From Pseudomonas khorasanensis (lineage in GTDB: Bacteria; Pseudomonadota; Gammaproteobacteria; Pseudomonadales; Pseudomonadaceae), in contig NZ_JABWQP020000012.1 in the NCBI RefSeq assembly GCF_014268505.2, positions 62,001-126,000 on the forward strand: a DNA stretch of 64,000 nucleotides. The letters run 5' to 3'. The translations under genes and the position numbers were made by a program. Under the pieces are notes generated by a model that was not told where the DNA came from, did not search any database, and saw only the letters and a list, made by a program, of their open reading frames with translations. Shown here one piece after another: positions 23,030 to 33,139 of the stretch; position 1 is the first letter of the stretch, and the number at the start of each line of letters is the position of its first letter.

Positions 23030-24483
23030 GCACCTCAGTGATAATTCCTACGGTTGCCGTAGAAGAAGACTTTCGCACCCGGGCGCACAAAGCCTTGGGT
23101 GATCAGCAGTTGCGAAACAACTTCCGCACTGCGATGGATTCACTGATGACCAAGCGGGCAGCGGCTTTCAGCGATGCCCACGAAAGAGAACACTTGCGCG
23201 CACTGGGCAACTCGATCAAGGCCCGCGCGCTCTCCAAGTTGCCCGACCTGCTCGAGCAACTGGAACAGAACCTGACCCGCAACGGTGTGACAGTGCACTG
23301 GGCGGAAACGGTGGACGAGGCCAATGGCATCGTCCTCTCGATCATCCGCGCTCACGAGGCGCGGCAAGTGATCAAGGGCAAATCGATGGTCAGCGAAGAG
23401 ATGGAGATGAACCATTTCCTCGAGGCTCGGGACATTGAATGTCTGGAGTCCGACATGGGGGAGTACATCGTCCAGCTCGACCACGAGAAGCCTTCACACA
23501 TCATTATGCCGGCGATCCACAAGAATGCCGGTCAGGTCGCGTCCTTGTTCCACGACAAACTTGGCGTGGAATACACCAAGGACGTTGACCAACTCATTCA
23601 GATCGGTCGCAGGGTCCTGCGGCAGAAATTCTTCGAAGCGGACATCGGCGTCTCCGGCGTCAACTTCGCCGTGGCCGAAACCGGCACCCTGCTGCTGGTG
23701 GAAAACGAAGGCAACGGCCGCATGACCACCACCGTGCCGCCCGTGCACATCGCCGTCACCGGCATCGAAAAAGTCGTGGAAAACCTGCGTGACGTGGTGC
23801 CGCTGCTGTCCCTCCTCACCCGCTCGGCGCTGGGCATTCCGATCACCACCTACGTCAATATGATTTCCGGCCCGCGCAAAGACCACGAACTCGATGGGCC
23901 GCAGGAAGTGCATTTGGTGTTGCTCGACAACGGACGCAGCCAGGCTTTCGCCGACAGCGAATTGCGCCAGACGCTGAATTGCATCCGCTGCGGCGCCTGC
24001 ATGAATCATTGTCCGGTCTACACCCGCGTCGGTGGCCACACGTATGGCGAAGGCTATCCAGGCCCGATCGGCAAAATCATCACCCCGCACATGGTCGGCC
24101 TGGCGAAAGTGCCCGATCACCCGAGCGCGTCTTCGCTGTGCGGTGCCTGCGGTGAAGTTTGTCCGGTAAAAATTCCCATCCCGGCCATCCTGCGGCGTCT
24201 GCGCGAAGAGAACGTCAAGGCTCCCGACAGCCCACATCAAGTGATGCGCGGCCAGGGCAGTAAATATTCGCGCAAGGAACGCTTCATCTGGAACGCCTGG
24301 GCGAAGCTCAACAGCTCGCCAACGCTGTATCGGCTGTTCGCCTTTTTCGCCACACGCCTGCGTGCGCTGACGCCAAGTAACGTTGGCCCATGGACGCAAA
24401 ACCACAGCGCACCGAAACCCGCCGCGCGCTCGTTGCATGACATGGCCCGCGAGCATCTGGCCAAACAGGGAGAGCGTCGATGA
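23026..24483 (+). CDS. lldF: L-lactate oxidation complex subunit LldF (LutB), ferredoxin-type iron-sulfur protein
   Basis: This 485-residue subunit has an N-terminal LUD domain (about 60-300, with KSMVSEEMEMNHFLE and AVAETGTLLLVENEGNGR) and two 4Fe-4S motifs, CIRCGACMNHCPVY (about 322-335) and CGACGEVCPVKIP (about 368-380). A C-terminal region of unknown role ends the protein. It is expected to carry electrons from lactate towards the respiratory chain. Start and stop overlap lldE and lldG by 4 nt each, which implies translational coupling. Confidence 0.95.
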   Translation: MSTSVIIPTVAVEEDFRTRAHKALGDQQLRNNFRTAMDSLMTKRAAAFSDAHEREHLRALGNSIKARALSKLPDLLEQLEQNLTRNGVTVHWAETVDEANGIVLSIIRAHEARQVIKGKSMVSEEMEMNHFLEARDIECLESDMGEYIVQLDHEKPSHIIMPAIHKNAGQVASLFHDKLGVEYTKDVDQLIQIGRRVLRQKFFEADIGVSGVNFAVAETGTLLLVENEGNGRMTTTVPPVHIAVTGIEKVVENLRDVVPLLSLLTRSALGIPITTYVNMISGPRKDHELDGPQEVHLVLLDNGRSQAFADSELRQTLNCIRCGACMNHCPVYTRVGGHTYGEGYPGPIGKIITPHMVGLAKVPDHPSASSLCGACGEVCPVKIPIPAILRRLREENVKAPDSPHQVMRGQGSKYSRKERFIWNAWAKLNSSPTLYRLFAFFATRLRALTPSNVGPWTQNHSAPKPAARSLHDMAREHLAKQGERR

Positions 24484-25147
24484 GCGCCAAACAAAATATC
24501 CTCGGCAAACTACGGAAAAGCCTGACAGGCACCACGCCGATTGCCGACGACTTCGACGTCGATCTGGTGACCCAGCCCTACACCTACAGCGCCGAACAAC
24601 GCATCCCGCAATTGCGCAAACTGATGGAAGCGGTGCACACCGAAATCCACCTGACCTCAGGCGCAGAATGGCCGATGCTGCTTGCCCAATTGTTGCGAGA
24701 TCGTCAGTTGCCGAGTCTGTTGATCGCACCGACCACGCCTCATGGGCAACGCATCGCACAGCACTGGGCGAACAATCCCGGTCTGCCGGCGCTGAAATCC
24801 TACGACCGCCCGATGGAAGAATGGAAAGCCGAACTGTTCAACGACACCCCGGCCAGCCTCACCGGCACCCTCGGCGCCATCGCCGCCACCGGCAGCCTGA
24901 TTATCTGGCCCACCCGCGAAGAACCGCGTTTGATGAGCCTGGTGCCACCGGTGCATTTCGCCCTGCTCAAGGCCAGCGAAATCCGCGACAACTTCTATCA
25001 GGTGCAGCAGGAATTTGAATGGGCGCAAGGCATGCCGACCAACGCGCTGCTGGTCTCCGGCCCGTCGAAAACCGCCGATATCGAACAGGTTCTTGCCTAT
25101 GGCGCTCACGGCCCGAAAGATCTGGTGGTCCTGATTCTGGAGGATCA

Positions 25148-25151
<4 letters not shown>
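24480..25151 (+). CDS. lldG: L-lactate oxidation complex subunit LldG (LutC), LUD domain protein
   Basis: This 223-residue protein has a single LUD/YkgG domain, with the family motif AATGSLIIWPTREEPRLMSLVPPVHF in two adjoining halves and the C-terminal GPSKTADIEQVLAYGAHGPKDLVVLIL. It is the third subunit of the LldEFG lactate dehydrogenase. It overlaps lldF and the following dehydrogenase gene by ATGA junctions. Confidence 0.95.
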
Positions 25152-27958
<2,807 letters not shown>

Positions 27959-28002
27959 AGAAAAAATAGAACCCTTGAGCGAGACGGTAGTCCACAGATC
28001 AG

Positions 28003-28024
28003 GCCCCGACCAATCGGGGCTTTT
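28003..28024 (+). terminator. Intrinsic terminator of the lactate operon
   Basis: GCCCCGA / TCGGGGC with a 4-nt loop is followed by TTTT, 45 bp after the dehydrogenase stop codon. This is a standard intrinsic terminator shape. Confidence 0.85.
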
Positions 28025-28088
28025 CCTCCATTCGGTGGCTCGCCCTGCGGTCAGCGAAGCCTGGATCCCTCAGTTCAAGGAGATACAC

Positions 28089-28370
28089 ATGAAGCGTTCT
28101 GTACTGTTAGGTCTGTTCGTTACTGCCTCGATGATGGCCTCCACTTCGTTCGCCGCTGACAAGCCTGCTGACTTGTGTGATGCCAACATACAAACCATCA
28201 ACAACGCCAAGACTGACCTCCAGTCGTCGCCGGAACTCGCCGGTCGGGTCGAAGCCAGCGTAAGCAGGGCACAGGCCTTGAAGGCACAAGGCAAGATCGA
28301 CGATTGCGTGGCGGAAACCCAGCAGACCATCCTGGAAATCCGCAAAACTTCCGACGGAACGAACAAGTGA
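28089..28370 (+). CDS. Small predicted periplasmic protein of unknown function
   Basis: This 93-residue protein has a clear Sec signal peptide: KR, then a hydrophobic core (VLLGLFVTASMMAS), and an AxA-like site (STSFA-AD) near residue 22. The mature part is mostly helical and polar, with two cysteines (in ADLCDANI and DDCVAET) that could form a disulfide. No catalytic motif is visible. The ATG at 28089 is preceded by AAGGAG. It lies between the lactate-operon terminator and ssrA, apparently as a single gene. I do not recognise a named family. Confidence 0.8.
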   Translation: MKRSVLLGLFVTASMMASTSFAADKPADLCDANIQTINNAKTDLQSSPELAGRVEASVSRAQALKAQGKIDDCVAETQQTILEIRKTSDGTNK

Positions 28371-28380
28371 TCAGTAACCC

Positions 28381-28400
28381 GGCCAACCTGCGGGTTGGCC
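28381..28400 (+). terminator. Hairpin after the small periplasmic gene
   Basis: GGCCAACC / GGTTGGCC with a 4-nt loop starts 11 bp after the stop codon. The T-tract is missing. The right arm overlaps the predicted -35 box of ssrA, so folding of the transcript and the promoter share bases. Confidence 0.5.
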
Positions 28401-28423
28401 TCGTCGGCTGATTGGCGTACACT
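28395..28423 (+). promoter_or_regulatory. Candidate sigma70 promoter of ssrA
   Basis: TTGGCC (28395-28400), a 17-bp spacer and TACACT (28418-28423) lie 44 bp before the mature tmRNA 5' end. A start near 28430 would give a precursor trimmed at the 5' side by RNase P, as known for tmRNA. Confidence 0.45.
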
Positions 28424-28466
28424 GTGCACGCTTGTTGCCCGAACAGATTTACCGGGCAATGAGTTC

Positions 28467-28863
28467 GGGGCCGTTTAGGATTCGACGCCGGTTGCGAAAC
28501 TTTAGGTGCATGCCGACTTGGTAACAGAAGTCGTAAATCCACTGTTGCAACTACTTATAGTTGCCAATGACGAAAACTACGGCCAGGAATTCGCTCTCGC
28601 TGCGTAAGCAGCCTTAGCCCTGAGCTTCTGGTACCTTCGGGTCCAGCAATCACCAGGGGATGTCTGTAAACCCAAAGTGATTGTCATATAGAACAGAATC
28701 GCCGTGCAGTACGTTGTGGACGAAGCGGCTAAAACTTACACAACTCGCCCAAAGCACCCTGCCCGTCGGGTCGCTGAGGGTTAACTTAATAGACACGGCT
28801 ACGCATGTAGTACCGACAGCGGAGTACTGGCGGACGGGGGTTCAAATCCCCCCGGCTCCACCA
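28467..28863 (+). ncRNA. ssrA: Transfer-messenger RNA (tmRNA)
   Basis: tmRNA rescues stalled ribosomes by trans-translation together with SmpB. The 5' end GGGGCCGTTTAGGATTCGACG and the 3' end GGTTCAAATCCCCCCGGCTCC plus encoded ACCA form the tRNA-like domain. The tag frame starts at the resume codon GCC (28563) and reads ANDENYGQEFALAA before TAA (28605-28607). Length is 397 nt. The 3' end is the attachment site of the island that follows: a degenerate copy of the last 24 nt lies at 38993-39015. The gene itself is intact. Confidence 0.96.
28840..28863 (+). other. attL core: tmRNA 3' end used as integration site
   Basis: The last 24 nt of ssrA (T-loop arm to ACCA) form the left attachment core. 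They match 38993-39015 in 20 of 24 positions with one gap. Integration of this kind preserves the RNA gene, because the incoming att supplies the same 3' end. Confidence 0.7.
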
Positions 28864-28874
28864 CTTCATCATCT

Positions 28875-28900
28875 AAAGACGTCCACGGACGTCTTTTTTT
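28875..28900 (+). terminator. Intrinsic terminator downstream of ssrA, inside the island
   Basis: AAAGACGT / ACGTCTTT forms a stem followed by seven T residues (28894-28900), 12 bp after tmRNA. The terminator comes from the island side, so the integrated element supplies the current ssrA terminator. Confidence 0.85.
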
Positions 28901-28975
28901 GTGCCTGAAATCCAGCAAACACGCGGCTTCCAGCGCTTTTGCGGTTTTTTGAGATTTTTTGAGTTCCAGCCATTC

Positions 28976-29026
28976 GGGTATTCCAAACGGTATTCCAGGC
29001 CATCCGGTGCTAATCTTTGGAATACC
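28976..29026. repeat. Left cluster of integrase arm-type motifs (GGTATTCCA)
   Basis: GGTATTCCA occurs at 28977-28985 and 28989-28997 in direct orientation and inverted (TGGAATACC) at 29018-29026, between the terminator and the integrase start. The two direct copies, with their 12-bp spacing, recur at the right end (38919-38940, 20 of 22 nt identical over the pair). Their place at both ends suggests integrase or excisionase binding sites. Confidence 0.65.
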
Positions 29027-29051
29027 AAATCAGAGCCTGAGGAAAAATCTC

Positions 29052-29489
29052 ATGCCTGCTCAAACCCTCCGCCTCTCCGATCGGCAGCTCAAGGGAGTCA
29101 AACCCGCGTCCAAGGATTATGTCCTCACCGACGGTGACGGCTTACAGCTCCGTGTACGCAGCAATGGCTCTCTGCTGTGGAATTTCAATTACCGTGAACC
29201 GGTGACCAAGAACCGTATCAACATGGGCTTGGGCACCTACCCCGAACTGTCACTGGCAAACGCCCGAAAGATGGCGGTCGAAGCACGCGAGCTGCTCGCC
29301 CAAGGCATCGATCCGAAGGTGCAGCGCGATACGCTGAGCGAGGCCAAGCGCGCAGAAACGGAACACACCTTCGAGAACGTGGCCACCGCCTGGTTCGAGC
29401 TTAAGAAAGACTCGGTCACGCCGGCCTACGCCGAGGACATTTGGCGGTCGCTCACGCTGCATTTATTTCCAGACCTGAAAACAACGTAA
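29052..29489 (+). pseudogene. Tyrosine integrase, P4 type, truncated to N-terminal arm-binding domain
   Basis: The 145 residues correspond to the N-terminal DUF4102 arm-binding domain of P4-like integrases (LSDRQLKGVKPASKDYVLTDGDGL, then NMGLGTYPELSLANARKMA) and the start of the core-binding domain (AWFELKKDSVTPAYAEDIWRSL). It stops at LHLFPDLKTT, about a third of the usual 400 residues. The catalytic domain with the R...HxxR...Y residues is absent here and was not found elsewhere in the island, so it cannot recombine DNA. The ATG at 29052 is preceded by GAGG. A deletion that fused this point to the downstream sequence is the simplest explanation. Confidence 0.9.
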
Positions 29490-29520
29490 CGCTATACACG
29501 ACACCCTCTCGAGAAATGGT

Positions 29521-29853
29521 ATGACTACAGAGCTGACGGAAGAAGAGATGCGTCGGGCGCTATTCGGTGAGCCAGAGCCCCCCGCATCAATAATCGACAA
29601 CCACGGGCAAGACACTGCAACGGAAATCGTGGTCGCGGAGCCGACAAAGGTAGTGAAGAAAAAGAAACTATCAAAAGCCTTTACTCCCAGGTTGAGAGTC
29701 ACACTAAGGGTGGGGAATGAATTCGAAGGCAAGATGCACGAGATCATACATGAAGCCGATACGCTCAGTTCCCTGGTTGCAGAGCAAGAAGCTACAAAGA
29801 TAGCCAAGAAAAAATTCAGGTTTGGGGAAGTTATTTCGGTTAAGTCAATGTAA
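29521..29853 (+). CDS. Small conserved-looking hypothetical protein of the island
   Basis: This 110-residue protein begins MTTELTEEEMRRALFG, has a proline/acidic middle and a lysine cluster (VVKKKKLSK), and ends in a compact part with alternating hydrophobic residues (RLRVTLRVGNEFEGKMHEI, then KKKFRFGEVISV). It has no signal peptide or membrane segment. Similar short proteins occur in Pseudomonas islands as far as I recall, but I cannot name a function. It lies 31 bp after the integrase fragment and may be cotranscribed with it. The following 261 bp (29854-30114) show no gene. Confidence 0.6.
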   Translation: MTTELTEEEMRRALFGEPEPPASIIDNHGQDTATEIVVAEPTKVVKKKKLSKAFTPRLRVTLRVGNEFEGKMHEIIHEADTLSSLVAEQEATKIAKKKFRFGEVISVKSM

Positions 29854-30114
29854 GCGGGCACGTTAACTTCTTAAGCCCTTTAATCTCAGCGGCACCCGGT
29901 CGACTAGTCCGTGTGAAGTGAGACCTTAAACTCGACTACGTAGCCAGTCACAGGCTTCAAAGCTAACTGTCAATCCAACGCTTCAAGGCATAACTAAACA
30001 CCAGCCATCACCTACAGGCCTCGATTTGCGACGGGCAGAAACCGGCCGAATTCGATAAGTCAGTGTCTCCGAAAAAAGGGGCGATTCAGCATTAGTATCA
30101 TGGTCATACTAAAA

Positions 30115-31161
30115 TTAAGAAGACCTCATAATTCCATCTCGTAAACTAGAAGCGTGCGCGGCAATGAAAGGTGGGGGGAGCGCATTTCCTATCATTAACG
30201 CGATTGACTCTTTTCCATGCGAAATATCGAATCGATAGTCAATCGGGAAGCCTTGGAGAACTGCTGCCTCACGTAAAGTGATAGTGCGGTTCAGTGACGG
30301 GTGTAAAAATCTACCTTTCGATGGGTTGAAGCAACCACTCGTGATAGTTGGTGAGACCTCGTCCCAAGACATGCGCCCGTAAACATCAAAAAAGCCGTTG
30401 GCCTTTTTATGGCATTCTAATTGGAACTCGATAGGCAGATCTTTACGGCTTCCTCCATTCTTTGGAATCCTCTTGATGATATCCATCACCTTTTCCGAGC
30501 GGCGCTCTGGAATGGCGTGCAGCAGATCTTTAGTATTCGACCTGGCGCCGATGCCTGATATGGCTTGTCGAACCGTCACACGTTGCGAGTTTTTCTCGGC
30601 AATAGCCGGCTGATGCACTCGTGACGCCAGAAGAATCAGCCGTTTGCGGCGCTGTGGAACGCTATAGTCGGCGGCGTCCAGAACTTGAACAACGTAGGAA
30701 TAGCCAAGCTCTGCAATCGAACTGCAGAGGTCGTTAAAGCGAGAGTCTGCAGCAAGCGCTGGGACGTTCTCCATCATGATGCTTTTTGGAAGCATTTCTT
30801 TAACGAAGCGCAGGAAATCGTTCACCAAATCATTGCGAGCGTCGAAGACCGAAGCTCCTTTGTTTTTTGTTCGTAATCGAGAGAAACCTTGGCATGGCGG
30901 GCATCCAGCTAGTAGATCGAGCTGCCCTTTTTCAAGACCTGTAGCTGACATGACCTCAGAGACGTCAAGCTTGCGTATATCCTCGGAGAACAGCTTTACC
31001 TCCGGATGATTCAGTGAGTACGTCGCTTGAGCTTTACCATCTATTTCCACCGCTCCGAGCACATGAAAGCCCGCTTGATGCAAGCCAACGCTCAAACCTC
31101 CGCAACCGCTGAATAGGTCAAGCGCAGTGAGTCTCCGATTTTCAGTGGTAGCTAGCGTCAT
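30115..31161 (-). CDS. DNA (cytosine-5-)-methyltransferase
   Basis: This SAM-dependent enzyme methylates C5 of cytosine in a specific DNA sequence. In its 348 residues I see motif I (LDLFSGCGGLSVGLHQAGF, about 14-32) and motif IV with the catalytic cysteine (AGCPPCQGFSRL, Cys near 99). Motif VI (MMENVPAL), motif VIII (QRRKRLILLA) and motifs IX-X (LREAAVLQGFP, MIGNALPPPF) follow. The target-recognition region between VIII and IX is short, and its specificity is unknown. It lies 51 bp after the OLD-like nuclease on the same strand, which suggests a shared transcript and a self-marking role. It is not a type I/BREX adenine methylase. Confidence 0.93.
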   Translation of the reverse strand: MTLATTENRRLTALDLFSGCGGLSVGLHQAGFHVLGAVEIDGKAQATYSLNHPEVKLFSEDIRKLDVSEVMSATGLEKGQLDLLAGCPPCQGFSRLRTKNKGASVFDARNDLVNDFLRFVKEMLPKSIMMENVPALAADSRFNDLCSSIAELGYSYVVQVLDAADYSVPQRRKRLILLASRVHQPAIAEKNSQRVTVRQAISGIGARSNTKDLLHAIPERRSEKVMDIIKRIPKNGGSRKDLPIEFQLECHKKANGFFDVYGRMSWDEVSPTITSGCFNPSKGRFLHPSLNRTITLREAAVLQGFPIDYRFDISHGKESIALMIGNALPPPFIAAHASSLRDGIMRSS

Positions 31162-31212
31162 AAATTCACAGTATTACGTGGTTCAAGGTCAAGGTAAGGA
31201 CGGTTGAGAGGC

Positions 31213-32979
31213 CTACGCAGCAGCGTCTAGCCAACGTCTCAAGGTGGTTCGTATTACCGTCAGGTCGGCATTATCATCCGGCAGCTGCCCTAATAGATAC
31301 CTTGCAACGCCAATTGAGCCCTCAGGGGACTGATTAATGCCAATTTTTTTGCGAAGTACGCGCTTGAACTCGTCGGAGCTGCTGAGTCCTCGTCGCTCAT
31401 CATCATTCAGTATTATCGCGTCAGGGCATTTTTGGGGCAAGAACGCCAAACGCTCACGGATCCAGCGTAGATAATCCAGATGTTTTTGTATTTTATCCGC
31501 CGCCTTTCCTGACGCGTCATTCCCTCCATTGAGTGCAAAATTTGGTTTGGAGCCTACTTCCTCTTTTATTATTCCCTCTAGTTGCGCATAGTCATTCGGT
31601 GAGAGGGCATCTGGATCCGTAAAAGTTGCAACTTTCTGCTGGTCACCATCGAGTAAAACGTAACAGTCAGTTTCTGCTGTCATATGCGTCGGAATCTGAT
31701 TTGCAAGAATTCCTTGAGCACCTCCTGGTGCTACAACAATTTCGAGAGCACTTCGTTCGCCAGCATCGAACCCCTCTACGGCACGCTCTACGGTCGCCTT
31801 AGCTAAGATATCTTCTACATATATGCGCTTTTTATTCGGCGCGGGCTTTCCTAAACGGTTGAGAGCTATAAAAGGAGAGCACTCATTTAATATGCGAGAC
31901 TTACCCTCTCCATTGTCCTCGAAAACCTTAATAGCAGTATTGGGCAATCCTTGAAGGAATTCCATTGAGTGCGTGGAAATTACTATCTGTAGATGCTTTT
32001 TCTTTATCTGCGTTAAAAGAAAGAGTAACAACTCACGTTGAGCCCCAGGATGGAGAGATGTCTCAGGCTCATCGAGCAAAACCAAAGCATACTTCGGTGC
32101 CTTAATAATGCTTACTACCAAACTTACTATCGCGACTTCTCCGCTACCTGCAAATGCCTCGGAGTATTTAAATCCTCGGTCGAATATGACGCTCACATCC
32201 CCACCTTTCTGCTCTGGATACAGCGAATGCTTGATGTATTGAGCAGAGATGTATGTGCGACCGAGGATCTGCGAAACATGTTTCAGCTCTTCTGGTAAGA
32301 GCTGGCGGTTTTCAAATACACGCTCTGGCCCACCACCAAGCAACCAACTTGAAGCTTGCCGATCCACAACGCTTTTCAGCCTTTTAGCGCCGGTTCGCAT
32401 CTCCGCGTGTTTAGCTGCGAGCTGATCACTATCTTTACCAAAATTAAACGTTCTATCGAAGGCGCCAATAACAACCTTCATGTTTTTGTAAACCACAGTG
32501 CGCTCGACAGCGTTCCATCGGTCTTTGTCTTTTCGAGCATATAGCTCTTTAGGAATTACCTGCATGCTGTCGCCTTTGGTTGCTTTTGTAGGCTCCCAAT
32601 ACTCATAGTCCCTTAGGCGGCTATACACCCTTGCTTTACGTGTTTCTACCGATCCATTGAAAGAGGTATTCCAATGTCCATATATATATCTTGGTGGGTC
32701 TTTAACTATGGTTTTAATAGGGTCGAGTGCAGTTGCGAACCAAAACTTTGCAGTACTTTCTCCTTCTGGCATGCCGTGCAGAGCATGTAATATTGAGCTT
32801 TTGCCAATTCCGTTAGCACCTACTAGTGCTGTAAAAGGGAAAGAAAAGTCAATTCTTGCATTGCGCTCTAGGCCCTTGAAGTTTGGAAATCTTGCATGTG
32901 TTATATAGTTGAGAAGAGGCACTCCAGGAGAAAATTTTTTAAGCTCAGCTACAATTTTTTTTATGGAGTCTTCCGTCAT
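31213..32979 (-). CDS. OLD-family ATPase with C-terminal TOPRIM nuclease domain
   Basis: This 588-residue protein has an ABC/SMC-type ATPase split by a long insertion: Walker A GANGIGKS (54-61), ABC signature AGSGE (277-281), Walker B LVLLDEP (299-305) with SLHPG, and the H-loop ISTHS (334-338). A TOPRIM-like domain follows, with glutamate in IYVED (386-390) and DGD (444-446), the expected metal ligands. OLD-family proteins are DNA nucleases found in phage-exclusion and antiphage systems (P2 Old, GajA, AriA/AriB relatives). It has its own promoter and is followed by the cytosine methyltransferase. No GajB-type helicase is next to it, so this is not Gabija as defined. Confidence 0.87.
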   Translation of the reverse strand: MTEDSIKKIVAELKKFSPGVPLLNYITHARFPNFKGLERNARIDFSFPFTALVGANGIGKSSILHALHGMPEGESTAKFWFATALDPIKTIVKDPPRYIYGHWNTSFNGSVETRKARVYSRLRDYEYWEPTKATKGDSMQVIPKELYARKDKDRWNAVERTVVYKNMKVVIGAFDRTFNFGKDSDQLAAKHAEMRTGAKRLKSVVDRQASSWLLGGGPERVFENRQLLPEELKHVSQILGRTYISAQYIKHSLYPEQKGGDVSVIFDRGFKYSEAFAGSGEVAIVSLVVSIIKAPKYALVLLDEPETSLHPGAQRELLLFLLTQIKKKHLQIVISTHSMEFLQGLPNTAIKVFEDNGEGKSRILNECSPFIALNRLGKPAPNKKRIYVEDILAKATVERAVEGFDAGERSALEIVVAPGGAQGILANQIPTHMTAETDCYVLLDGDQQKVATFTDPDALSPNDYAQLEGIIKEEVGSKPNFALNGGNDASGKAADKIQKHLDYLRWIRERLAFLPQKCPDAIILNDDERRGLSSSDEFKRVLRKKIGINQSPEGSIGVARYLLGQLPDDNADLTVIRTTLRRWLDAAA

Positions 32980-33021
32980 TGGAGGCTTTCTCTCGAACCT
33001 GTGTATTTTTAATTTCTAGTA

Positions 33022-33050
33022 ATTTTAGTGATCAGCATTTCTTGTGTCAA
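33022..33050 (-). promoter_or_regulatory. Strong sigma70-type promoter for the OLD-nuclease/methyltransferase pair
   Basis: On the minus strand, a perfect TTGACA (33045-33050), a 17-bp spacer and TAAAAT (33022-33027) lie 43 bp before the OLD-like start codon, in the 160-bp gap after the kinase gene. This makes the nuclease-methylase pair a separate transcription unit. Confidence 0.75.
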
Positions 33051-33139
33051 TTGGTGAGGCTGCTTTCGCCCTCTTACCAATACCCTCCTAAATTGCGTAG
33101 AATACGCCACCCAATTTAAGAGGTTTTTTAAATACCCGA

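Noticed and set aside
28681..28908. 75-codon open frame inside and past ssrA
   Set aside because: It lies mainly in the tmRNA structural region, and the RNA gene explains the sequence.
31213..32979. Gabija (GajA) assignment for the OLD-like protein
   Set aside because: Domain type fits, but the required UvrD-like helicase GajB is missing next to it.
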